Shown here piece after piece: positions 1-10,800 of a DNA stretch of 64,000 nucleotides. A model generated the notes under the pieces. It saw only the letters and a program-made list of their open reading frames with translations. It ran no database searches and was not told the origin of the DNA. Source of the stretch: Oryzias latipes (lineage: Eukaryota; Chordata; Actinopteri; Beloniformes; Adrianichthyidae); NCBI RefSeq assembly GCF_002234675.1, contig NC_019868.2, positions 3,698,909 to 3,762,908 on the forward strand, read 5' to 3'. Position 1 is the stretch's first letter, and each line of letters opens with the position of its first letter. The position numbers and the translations under genes are program-made.

Positions 1-564
1 CTGACCTCCACTCTTCTGACAAAACTTGTAGAAAAAAACACAAAACATCAACACAAAACCTCCAACTGCATAAAGGAATATAACACAACACTGCTGTCAC
101 TGGACCTAACAGAAACAAACATGGAAGCGGGAACAACAGCCAAGCCTGAAGTGGATGGAGTCAGACAGACTCCTGTTACCCTGTGACACGGGGGCTCGCC
201 ATCATCAGCCCCCACCTCAGTGTTCATGCAGAACGCCATGGGAGTGAGACGTCTCCATCCCAGCATCTCTGTCATGTCAGAAAGCCCTGATGGTTTCATT
301 CCAGATTAGGGGGAGTCTTTAATGCCCCTCCTCTGCTGCCCCCCCACTTTGACACAGACACCTGCAGCACAGACGTTTCATAAAAAGAGCGCGTTTTTGC
401 CCCCCCAATAAAATCAAAATCGATTCCATCTTTATTTAGAAAATGAAATATTGATGACTTTCTTCTCAGGTAGTTTCCAATGTGAGAACCTCGTTGATTA
501 ACTCTCCTCCTCTGTTCAGTTTACAGCACTAATGTTTTGCACAAGCAAAGAAACTGGATTTACT

Positions 565-670
565 GCATTTTCCACACTATAAGGCGCACTTCAAATCTCT
601 CTTTTTCCTTCTAAAATGACGGTGGGTCTTAGAATCCGGTGCACCCCAGAGTTCAGAAAATATGGTAAAC
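565..670. repeat. Short interspersed repeat of the 'cactataaggcgcac' type
   Basis: The stretch has the paired segments CACTATAAGGCGCAC and, about 50 bases on, TTAGAATCCGGTGCACC, ending near a short ATATGGTAA. I recognise this layout as a repeat found widely in fish genomes, probably a small non-autonomous DNA element. It lies in or beside the leprotl1 3' UTR. The family name is not known to me. Confidence 0.45.
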
Positions 671-1465
671 TGACATTTGAAGGGTAAATGGAGACCCAAT
701 GGAGTCACGCTGAATCATAAACACGTGTACCCAGTTCCAGATTAAAATGAGTCCCCTGAAGACAGAGGAAGGAAACAGAACGTGGACTCGTCTCTCAGCA
801 CACAAAGAGGCTCGGCCCCAGCAGCTCTGGGCCCGCCCACTTCACACCTGAAGACCTGAAGCGTCCTCAGGGCGGTTCCGGAGCTGCAGCTTCATGTCCT
901 CCTGTTCAGCGTTTCAAACAGGAAGCAGGTTCACATGCTTCAGGACGAAAACGTCTCAGACCCCTTTCACAGCGAATAATCAGATTATAATCTGAGGATC
1001 TCATGTGGCTGAACTGAAAAACAGAAGCTGTTAAAAAACAATAACAGCATTCAGCTGTTTGGATCTTTGTAACACCAGCAAACCTGCATTCATCTGGAAA
1101 ATCGTCTGACCTTTCATGAAGGCATTTTAGATCAGTAGTACTTTAAGAGACAGAATCAGTTAGAATGTGCAGGAGGTCAGAGGTCACACTAAACCTCCTG
1201 CATTCCAGCCTCTCAGGATTATGTGGATGAAGGGCTCAGACTCAGGACGGTCTGATCCGGACAGGATGCGCACGTGTAACAGTCATGAAGGGAGCAGCTG
1301 AGGGAGGGGGCGCTTTGATTAAACAGTATTAATAACTTAGTATTGCACTGGTTGGTTGCAGGTCTATGAATGAGAGGCCATCAAATAAATAAGAACAGCA
1401 GCAGCAGTACCAAAATAATACTGGGGGGTTTCAGACAGACAGTTCAGACGCCGCGGCGCCGGCCT

Positions 1466-4400
1466 TCACCACTGCTGCCAGCTGAAGTCGTCGTTGGAGC
1501 CGAACACCAAGAAGAAGCCCAGGATGGTCCCGAAGATGACCACGTTCCCCGTCAGCACCAGCGCGCACGCCCCCCAGGCGATCTGCAACCACAACCAAGC
1601 TCAACTGATGGCTTTGAAGCAGCGGCAGTAACTGAGGACGAAGGCGGGTCAGTGTGTGGACTCAAACACAGATCGACTTCAGTCTGATCATCACAGCCTG
1701 CACACATTTCACACGTCGATCAAAACAAACGATTAAACAAAGAAACAATTCAAACAATACTTAACACTTAAAGAATCTGTTAACTAAAGGAATCTGGATT
1801 AAGATTTTGATTTTGGGGAGTTTGTAATCCATTGACGGTACAGCGTGGTTCACCTTTCACAGTTTCGCTGGTTCCGCATTCTGATTGGCTGTTTAATCTG
1901 TCAATCAATCTCCCCTGTGCTGTGTCTCCTGTATAGAATGACTTCATCTCCCCTAATCTGCACACATTTCTACATAAAGTGTATGACAGGTCTGCGCTGA
2001 CACCAAGCAGAGACACTGCAGTTGAACCCGAGAGCTGCATTCTTCTGCTGCAGAGCTGCGCAGACGGCTGCAGACGCCATGACGGTCCTACAGCAGCACC
2101 TTCAAGCAGAGAGGCTCCGGAAGAATCCAGAAACTTACGACTTCAGCCCGCGCAAAGACAACGGGCAGGCCGAATGCTGAGATGACGATGCCTGTTGTGA
2201 GGAAGATGGCCAGCTCTTTGCAGGCGTTACTGGCCGAGTCCGTGTCATCCACTATCCTCCGGGCGATGCAGTAAGGGATGGGGGACAGGATGTAGAAGAA
2301 GAGCAGGAACAAGGGCCAGTATTTGCTGCAAAGACAGGAGAACAGCAGCATCAACTACGGCTGTGGCTCAATAGTTGGGTGGCAAACTAATCTAATTCAT
2401 GAATCAAGATCAACGATTCACAAATCAAACCATAATCCTTACTATTTCCTCTAAATATGTCTGTGTTTCAATATGCATACTAGATACACGAACATTAAAA
2501 TAGGGCTGGGATTATATAGATATGCCTCCTTCCACTCCCTCTCAAGCAATCTTTACTTTAATGTTTAATTATCCTAAGTCTGATACGTATTTGTATGAAT
2601 GTATAACTGGTGATTGTTGTTTTGTAAATTATTCTTGCTTTATACCATGGTCTGGTTGAAAACTTGATTCTGATTGGCTGCTGGGTATGCATTAAAACCT
2701 GATAACCGCACGGTGAAAAAAAGAAGTTCCGGTCAGCTAGCTTAAATCTTTTGTATCACTGCTTCTTTAAAACAACCTTTAGCTTCATCATCTGGACAAA
2801 AACAAGCGGTAAGAGATGAACTTTCTGTCTGAACTGATGCTTTATTCAACCCATCGGGACGATCAGCATATATATATCGCTGAATATTGACTGCAGTGGT
2901 GGTGTGGCGCGACGTGGACTATATGTTACGTGATGCAGCGCATCACGTAACATATAGTCCGCTGTTTGATAGAAAAGCGATCCAAATCGGAAAAAAAACA
3001 AGAATTAAGGACTAAAACCTGGTTAATATGACCATGGTATAAGCGGGTTAATGGCCTTCGAAGTGTGCGGTTACTACTTTTTAACACACTTTGCGTCGGA
3101 CGGTTCAGGCTTCCACGCCGTGCGTTAAAAAGTAATAACGCACACTTCGAAGGCCATTAACCCTTACATGATTGCTTGAAATAAAGCATTCCAAACGAAA
3201 AAAAATCTAAATCAAATCAAATAATTTGTACAATAGTTATACCTTTATTTAGAACAGAAGATAAGAATCAACATAATAACAGAAAGAATTTATGTATATT
3301 TACTACTTTAAACAATGTCCCACTCAACAGTTTTCTGTTAACTTCAGCAGGAAACAAAACAAACATCCTGGTTGCTTTGGATCATTTAACAACAAATCCT
3401 GAAAATGTTCTGCAGTTTTTCTATTTCAAGCAGATTTTTGAAATATTGCTAAATTCATTCTCATCTTTTTTTACTTTATTTTTTATTCTAATCTATTGAT
3501 TCTTCAATGTATTTAAAACATTTTTTAAACTTATTTTAGGAAACTGAACTTCACTCTTTTTATCTGCAAAAAACACTAAAGTTTTACTTTAAAAATGAGA
3601 AACTTCACCGACACTTTACTTTGTGCTTTGTTTAGTTTACGTACTTTAAATCCAACAATATTCCCTATTTTAGAGCGATGGTCCACGTAGAGCCATACAT
3701 TGTCTGAGGTGTATTTTTATTGCACTCTACTAGATTTATATACTAAATTCTGCGAATCACTGATCTCAGACGTCACAAACATTCATACTCGTATTTTTGG
3801 GAACAGATTGTGAGTATCCGAGTACTCGGATACTCTTTACAGCCCTGCCAGCCGATGATGGAAAGAGGAAAGGAGAAGCGGTTGGTTCCTAACGATCCTC
3901 ACTAACAGCAGCTTCATGAAGAAACGTGGCCGCCTCACCACATTCTCCAGCTTCAACGGCAGCTTTGTGACTGACAGACCCAGTCCAGATCTGGGAGTTC
4001 TCATGGATTCTGACCCGTTTCTGCATCTTTCTGAGCAGATTTTCAGGGAAGTCAAACACCGCTGGAGGGAGCGGATGGCAAACCACTTTAAGCTCCACCT
4101 TCCTGAGTCTCTCCCATGACCTAAGGAACTTTACAAACACCAGCGCCAGACCAATGTCCGGTTCTGAAAGGTCTGGAGTTTCAGAAGTTTTTCAACTCTG
4201 TGCAAATATGTCTTTGATGTTTTTGATTCCAAACTTTGAATGATTTGATGATTCTGATGATGAAACTCTAAAGGTTTTGTTTAAAAAGAACCAGTTTGAG
4301 CTGGGACTCAAACCTGTGACACGCTGATAGAAAAACGTGTTCACTGTCCCACAGCCTGAGCGTCCTGCAGCCCCCCACCCCCACCCCCTTCCCTCCTGCT

Positions 4401-4993
4401 ACGTGTTTTTGAGCTCAGCTTTGTCCTTCAGGTCGAGTCTAAACCCCAAGTCTGACTTTCTGGGTTCATCGGGGTCACGTGGTAAAAGGGCGGCATGGGG
4501 GGGGGGGGGGGTACTCACTTGTAAACCGGGAGGGCGCATCCGAGCATGAGGAACATGAGGCCCACGGCCCCCCCGAACGACAGGCTGATGAGAGCTGCAA
4601 GACAAGAGGGGGTGGGGTGAAGCAAGGATCAGCATCAGCACCAGCTGGTCACGTGACAGTCAGCGGGTCTCACGTGCATCAGCTAGTCTTGTCATTAGTG
4701 CTTTAATCTGCGCGGCGCGGCGGCGCGGTAGCGTCAGCGCTGCTCTCTGTCCGAACAAACGGAGCTGAGCGTCTTAGAACGGACGCTCTCCGCGATAGCC
4801 GCTCATTCCGCCCGCAGAGGAGCTGCGGCGGGACGGAGCGGCACGGCAGCCGCCCGGCCCCTGGCTGGCGGCTCCGGTGTCCGCGGCGGCCTCCACGCGC
4901 ACATCCCCGCCCTGCTGCCTCCCCCGAACCGGACCCACCGGGCTCCCTGACCGGAGACCCAGACGGACGCCACTTACCTTTAATGCCAGCCAT
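1466..4993 (-). CDS. leprotl1: leprotl1: leptin receptor overlapping transcript-like 1 (endosomal membrane protein), 4 coding exons
   Basis: Four exons on the minus strand, in transcript order 4993-4978, 4594-4519, 2325-2139 and 1582-1466, join in frame into 131 codons, the length of vertebrate LEPROTL1. The protein begins [14 protein letters not shown], continues through LPVYNKYWPLF and [10 protein letters not shown], and ends [10 protein letters not shown]. Four hydrophobic segments fit the tetraspan VPS55/LEPROT family. Family knowledge: these proteins sit in Golgi and endosomal membranes and affect cell-surface levels of receptors such as the growth hormone and leptin receptors. I call LEPROTL1 rather than LEPROT because of [13 protein letters not shown] and the QQW end (LEPROT has EQW). 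Donors and acceptors are GT/AG. The first coding exon holds only 16 bases, so the ATG at 4993-4991 rests on family alignment and its CpG-rich setting. A minus-strand AATAAA (431-436) would give a 3' UTR of about 1 kb. A run of 15 C lies just inside the exon 2 donor. Confidence 0.95.
1838..2045 (+). mobile_element. Truncated copy of a 'cagtggtccc' mariner-type MITE in leprotl1 intron 3
   Basis: The stretch matches, over about 110 bases, the interior of the element at 50958-51394 in the rnf130 gene. Both share the block TTCTGATTGGCTGT and, after a short gap, GTCAATCAATCTCC and GTGCTGTGTCTC. The terminal repeats are not clear here, so this copy is eroded or truncated. Confidence 0.55.
2641..3041. 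mobile_element. Non-autonomous DNA element with TATACCATGGTC terminal inverted repeats
   Basis: The left end TATACCATGGTC is repeated in inverted orientation at about 3029-3041, giving an element of about 400 bp in leprotl1 intron 2. No coding capacity is visible. Its interior holds a perfect hairpin at 2916-2960. The superfamily is uncertain, because the target duplication cannot be read cleanly next to the adjoining foldback element. Confidence 0.6.
2916..2960. repeat. Perfect 21-bp inverted repeat with 3-base loop
   Basis: The arms 2916-2936 and 2940-2960 are exact reverse complements separated by three bases. The arm begins GGACTATATGTTACGTGATG. It lies inside the TATACCATGGTC element and is its strongest secondary-structure signal. 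Confidence 0.9.
3045..3163. mobile_element. Foldback (snapback) MITE
   Basis: The left arm from 3045 (GGGTTAATGGCCTTCGAAGT) and the right arm ending at 3163 are near-perfect reverse complements of about 41 bases, around a GC-rich spacer of about 37 bases. There is no open frame of note. It abuts the TATACCATGGTC element, and the two together split the LINE-like tail at 2556-3215. Confidence 0.75.
3812..3835. repeat. Perfect 24-bp palindrome
   Basis: The two 12-base halves GAGTATCCGAGT and ACTCGGATACTC are exact reverse complements with no spacer. It lies in leprotl1 intron 2. It could be the remnant of a foldback element; nothing ties it to a known protein-binding site. Confidence 0.85.
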
Positions 4994-5075
4994 TTCTCCC
5001 GGACAAAGCCTGGTCACGCACGCTCACGCAGCCCCGACGCAGGGCTGTAGCTCCTCCTACTCCGCAAAGGACGAC
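4700..5075 (-). promoter_or_regulatory. leprotl1: CpG-rich promoter and 5' end of leprotl1
   Basis: This stretch is much richer in G, C and CpG than its AT-rich surroundings and contains the first coding exon of leprotl1. It has the look of a vertebrate CpG-island promoter without a TATA box. The exact start site cannot be read from sequence. Nothing shows that it also drives srp72, whose own start lies 2.8 kb away on the other strand. Confidence 0.7.
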
Positions 5076-7790
5076 GTTGACTTCACGGACCAATGAAAAT
5101 GTCGGAATTCATATACATTCTTTAAGTACAAACATATATAACTGAATTTTAAAAAGAGAGGTGAACCGATATTTTTTAAACAAACATCAGATAGAATTGT
5201 TACTGAATTATAAATGGAAAATAGCAAATTGCACTATTACAATATTATAACTGTTATTATAATAATTACGAGTAACATGAAAAAAAGAAACAGAAATAGT
5301 GACAATAAAAACAAACTAATAATGTCCAAGGCTAAAGCATCAACAGTCTTAGCTATTAAAACATATTTTTGAGTCTCAATGCATAAATATTTTTCACAAT
5401 TGTAATTACATACATGAAATGGTATATCAATCTTTAAAAATGAATTAAAATGTGTTTTTAATTTCCTACATTTGCTAAAAATTATTATTTTTGGTTAAAA
5501 GCAGGTTATGGACTTTAGCATAGATGTCCTAGTATAAATTATGACATCTATTTTAGACCATTTAAAAGCCAGCAGTGCACATCCTCCCTTAAAGTTCATT
5601 ATAAATATAGGTAAAAGGGGGATGATCTGTAGACTCCATTTCTATATCACCAAAGAAACTGTTGACCTCAAAGTTAAATCTAGAACGTCTGTCAGAGAGA
5701 ATTTGATAAATAACTTGTTGGGTTTTTGTGGAAGTTCACCTTAAAAAGTTTTTCTTTTCTTGCAGTGTTTTTTGGAGAAAGATTTAGTAAGTGTAAGTCC
5801 CATTCACACACGTGCATCAATATACTGATGGCGGCTCTACAGCCCTTCACTGGGGCCAACCTATAAACACCAGAAGCAATTCTATGTCAGGTACACGTGA
5901 CGTTGCAAACCTCTGATCAGAGGTCGACCGCTCCACCTCAGCACACATAAATGTATGTCATCTATTTTAAAAAGAATACTAACAATAACTTGTAAACACC
6001 AAACCAAAAGTCGTGCAGACTTTTAGAAGATCATTTGAACCATGTTACAGTTTTTAAAAAGGTTCCTTAGAACAGTCAACATCTGCTGCTTAAGGACCAA
6101 CATTTTTAAAAGGTTTAACAATAGGAACTTTTCTGACTTTTTTATCCCAAAAATAGTGAAATATCCCCTGATTAATACATTTTATAACCAAAGTTTGGAT
6201 TTTTAATGACTTGGCAGAGCAAACACTCTAGGTCATTTCCAAGTTAGTGTACAATAATTCTACCCAACATTTACAGGTCCCTGTAACATTTTAATTGTGA
6301 TTTGCATTTTTGTAATTTTTTGCATGTCTAAAATAAGTTTTATCTTTTGTGGTATAGAAAAACAAATCCTAACAGTAGCTTTCCTGAGGACATGATTCCT
6401 TTGGAGCTGACGTTTCAGTTGGGACCTCTCCTTCTGGGTCGGCTGCTGTTCAGCCACTGCAGCTCTAGATGGGAACCTGCATCACTGCTTAGCTGTGGTG
6501 GAGCGGCCCCCACCTGTGAGGCTGCATTTGGCTGGTCATGCGGCTGTTCACAGAGAGGGAGGTTCCAATTTATTAGCGTTTCCAACATCTTGTTTTGGTG
6601 CTAAGCCTATTTCTTATTTCTCATTGTCTTTCCCCATCAGTGAGGGGGTGGGAGATGTGAAAGAACTGGGGGGGTTGTGTAGGTACGGGGAGGGGGTCCC
6701 CATTTTTATCTTTATTTACTTATTTTTGGGCTTGTTTAGTGTAATTTTCATGCTTGTTTTTATATTATTTGTTTTGTTTAAATGTAAAGCACTTTGTGTT
6801 ATACTTTTATATGAAGAGTGCTTTATAAATAAAGTTTGATTGATTGATTTATTAATTTCATATGTATGCCCCAGAAACAGTATCAACTGTATATACAACC
6901 ATGGAAATTTCATCTACAGTCTCAGTAAATGTAGCAGTGTCTGCTAGCTGGCTGATAACATTTTGACCTCTTGCTTAATGAGATGTGATCCCTCTATATC
7001 CAGAAGAACTGAGTCACAAGTCAACTTGAAACAACACATTCTCCACAGTGTTCTTTATGTTGTCTGTAATGTATAGTAGGTCTCATAGTGAACATCAGTA
7101 AGCAAACAGCGTAAAAACAGTCATGTAGCATGAGTACTTTTTGTCGTTGAGCATTTGATGAACATGAGGATTGAAGTTTAAACCCAGACTGAAGCCTAGC
7201 AAGAACCAGCTGTGCCAAACAGAAATGAAGTCCTGCCTGCAGCTGTCTGTTTTTCTGAAACTCTTCCCGTCATTACAAAACATGAAACAGCTCATCTTTT
7301 TAACAACTATAAAAGTGCAAATAAAGAAAAGCAAAAAACATGCAGTGTTTATCAGACAGTCAGAATATCTTTAAAAAGTGATGTAAGAAAACTGCATAAG
7401 AATCAAAAGATGGTGTAACTGTGCGACTACTGTGGTTGCAATCTGATTAGAAAATTCCCATTTCACGTGAAATTGCAGGAGTTACCCTTGAGGCTTTGAA
7501 CAGACATAACTGAAAAGAAAAAAGTTACTTGACCAAAGAAAATTTTTTTCTTTCAGTCGTTCGTTCATTCATTCATTCCTTCAATTTTTTGTTCATTCAT
7601 GGACTCATGGTCAAATCAATTAAAAAAAACACAAACGCAATACAAAAAGTGCAGGTTTAAAAGCTTGAAAGCGCTTTTTATTTTTTAGGGAGCTTAATTT
7701 TTGTTATGCATAAACTTCTAACAAACACAAAGTTCAAAGTATGATTATTTGTCAGGATTTACACAATAAAAGCTTCAAAAAGGAACTTTA
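5076..7790. other. Intergenic stretch between leprotl1 and srp72
   Basis: The DNA is AT-rich with no gene that I can support. Short open frames are scattered and resemble nothing known to me. The only recognisable item is the LINE 3' end at about 6600-6850. A short ATTC-rich tract lies near 7560-7580. Confidence 0.6.
6600..6852 (+). mobile_element. LINE 3' end with (TTGA)n tail
   Basis: The sequence passes through AAAGCACTTTGTGTTATACT and ATGAAGAGTGCTTTATAAAT and closes in AATAAAGTTTGATTGATTGA. This wording is the usual 3' end of fish LINEs of the L2/CR1-like group and of SINEs that borrow their tails. No reverse transcriptase frame remains, so this is a 5'-truncated insertion. Confidence 0.6.
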
Positions 7791-7799
7791 TTTTGACCA

Positions 7800-7855
7800 T
7801 AGGCTTTAACCCGGAAGTGAACGCTCAGTCTTCCGGTAGTCGTCCATTCATCATC
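7800..7855 (+). promoter_or_regulatory. srp72: srp72 promoter-proximal region with paired ETS-type motifs
   Basis: Just upstream of the srp72 ATG lie CCGGAAGTGA (7811-7820) and, in inverted orientation, TTCCGGTAGT (7831-7840). Both contain the GGAA core of ETS/GABP sites, common in TATA-less housekeeping promoters. No TATA box is seen. Regulation by ETS factors is inferred from the motifs alone. Confidence 0.55.
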
Positions 7856-10800
7856 ATGGCGAGCGGGGGCCCCTCTGTGGCCTCTCTGTGGACCGAAGTG
7901 AACCGCTGCGGGCAGAACGGAGACTACACCCGCGCCCTAAAGGCTCTCAGTAAAAGTGCGTGTTTGTGTGTCGGTCTGGACGCCGCGCGCCGGGTTAGCT
8001 GTTAGCATGTGGCTAAGTGAACTGCTTCGCTTTCGGTCAAATGAAGCAACGACCTAAGTCCTGAACAGGTTCCGCGTTTAGCAGGAACCGTCCTCCTGCT
8101 CCTCATTGTTTCTGTTTAACACCCATCACTAAGTTCGCTCCGAACTGTAGCCGGTTCTGATCTAGTCTGACGTGTCCCTAAGCTGGCGCTAGCCCGGGTC
8201 AGCCGGCTGGTGGCGCCGTCACCTCACTGACTCACTCACTGACTCAGGTGTGATACTGTTTGCAGTTCTGCAGGAGACCAGAGATGACGTCACGGCCCTG
8301 CACTGCAAGGTGGTCTGCCTGGTCCAGAGCGGGAGCTTCAAGGAGGCGCTGAACGTGATGAACACGCACTCCAAAGTGCTGGGCAGGTACATGTCCTCAC
8401 CTGGACGCTGTTCAGCCACACGCATGCGCATTCAGCTGGAAATAGTCTGTACTGCAACCCGTCAGCAGAGCAGTCAGACGTGATCCGGCATCACTGATCC
8501 AGACAAGAGTTTGGACTGCTTTCATCTTTTGTTGTTGGAAAAGGGACATGCTTATGTTGGAGGCTGTTTTATTTCAGCACAGGATGGAGCTCCTTATGGG
8601 AACGTCCACACACAGAGAAGGCTGAGGGTCAAGAGAAACACCGTTACCTGGCTGATCGTATAGCATATAGATAGAAAGTATTTTTTTCCTTCCACTCCTG
8701 CATCTTCTAAGTTCTGTCTGCATCTTTAATCAACAGATTCATTGAAGACATTGACGTTCACAATCATCTGTCCTGTTGATCTGTGATCATATGCAAATGT
8801 TTGCATGGTTACGTCTGCAGAACGGGGTTTGACGAGCTCAGAAAACAGATGGTTTACGCTCAGAGTGGGGGGGTGGGTGTCACAGTGTTTAGTGGCCCTG
8901 CAGGTTGGCGTTTTCCTCATCTGACACGCTTCCTCCTCCGCTCCCCTCATGTTTGTGAGTCACCTGATCACAGTCTGCAGTAGGAGAATTGGAGTGAATG
9001 ATATTAGGATTAGATGTAATTAACCAATCGGCTCCAACGACCTTAGCTATGGCCAAATTCCTGAGTAGTGAGTCACTACATGCATTCGCCATTTCGTAGT
9101 GCTGTCCGAATCTACAATTCAAATATCGAGTGGCCTAGAAATTTCCCAGAAGTCTCTGTGAAAAACCAGTGGGCATCAGTGCTCACTAGATTGGTGAATA
9201 TAGACCATAATGCACTCCGTGTGAACAATCTTTGCTGAGAAAAATGTGTTTAAATGTATTGAATGTATGTATTAATTGACTGTATGTGAGAAATGGACTG
9301 AGTGACTCCTCCTCCCTGGCGTTCCAAACAGGAAGTAGCGGCTGGTTCCAAAAAACCAAAATTCCATAGACTTCTATAGAGATATCAACAGCTGTTACTC
9401 ATTTATTTGTCCGAATAACTATTTTCACTCTGATACTTTTTTTTAAAAACATTTTCTTGATCATCGGCAGACTTTTTTTTGGTTTTTTCTCCATATTTTT
9501 TCTGTTGTTTACGTTATAAACTGAACAACCAGGGGCCTGTTTCAGAAAGGAGGTTAAGTGTAAACTCTGAGTGCGTTAACCCTGAAAACAGGGAAACCCT
9601 GGGTTTTCCGTTTCAGAATGGGAGGTTTTTAAACCAGAGTAAACAGAGAAAGTCAAACCTGTTTCTGAAAGAGAGGTAACTTATACTCTGAGTCAGTGTC
9701 CATGGTTACTTATGCTGTGAACCTAACCTGGTCGGGAGCAGGTTTTATTCTCTAAACTCAAGGTTTCTGCCGGTCCCCTCCCCTTTTTAAAGACGAAGCG
9801 GTATTTTTCGCTTTAACCTTCATTGCCCAATTTTCCGTCACACAGAGACGGTCTAAGTGACAAGAATGGCTTGTCCTTTTTTAGGAGGACGAGGAGGCTG
9901 CATTAATTCGTAGAGAATTACATTTACGTCGTGCGAGGATTTTGAGACCTAGACTTGATTTTTTGTCATTTCCCCATACGTTTTTGTTTGAGCGTTACCG
10001 TTTTTCGTTGCAATCAATTACATATATACAATGAAAACAACATTAGATATCTATTGCTATGTAGATGTTTCATATGTCAAATATTGTCAACAAAGCCTAC
10101 ATCCATGACATGCTCACATTTTACCTGCTTGAATTATGTTTTTATACTTCATTTTTAGCTGCTGCCATGATCTTTTAATTCCTGCAGGATTGCATCTACG
10201 TGAAAATTAAATCAGGGATATTGAATTAGATTAATGTAACAATTACTTTTTGGAAACACAATTTGCTAGCACTGCTTACTTTCTTAATCCCGTATAAACC
10301 TATACCACTTGATCAATACAAGGGTAGACAAAAGTTCACTTTTAAAAACACAATTGCATGTATTAATATTAAACTGACCAACGTTTGCAAGAGGGGAAGG
10401 TTAACAAAAAAAGCCCTCTAAACATTACCGACGTTAAATGCATTCCCCCCCCCATTGGTTCTTGGTTCTGTACACTATGCAGCATTTCATGCAATTACAC
10501 CAGGAATAACACTTCAAAAGTACACCTTAATATCGCCATTTTTTATTTCACACCTTACGCTATTTAAAAAGTTATTACAGCCAATATTTTATAACAATGA
10601 TTTAAATGCAAACTTGCGCATTAACTTGAGCAGCTATGTTTTCCACGCTAACTGTCTCTGTTTTGCAGATGCAGCGGTGTTGCTTTTCTTCTGGAATATG
10701 TGCTCATATTCACTGTAACTCTGCAGCAGCACGTCAAGTTCAGCTGGAGAAAAATACGCAGACCTCTTTTTTTCCACGGTTGCCATGGTGACTCGTAATA

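Larger units (their letters stand above)
2556..3215 (+). repeat. LINE-like 3' tail split by a later insertion (2641-3163)
   Basis: Bases 2556-2638 (TAATTATCCTAAGTCTGAT and following) and 3166-3215 (ATTGCTTGAAATAAAG and following, ending in an A run) are together collinear with 31781-31905, where the same text runs without a break. The AATAAA-like stretch and terminal A run suggest the 3' end of a retroposed element. This copy lies in leprotl1 intron 2 and was split by the elements at 2641-3163. Confidence 0.65.
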
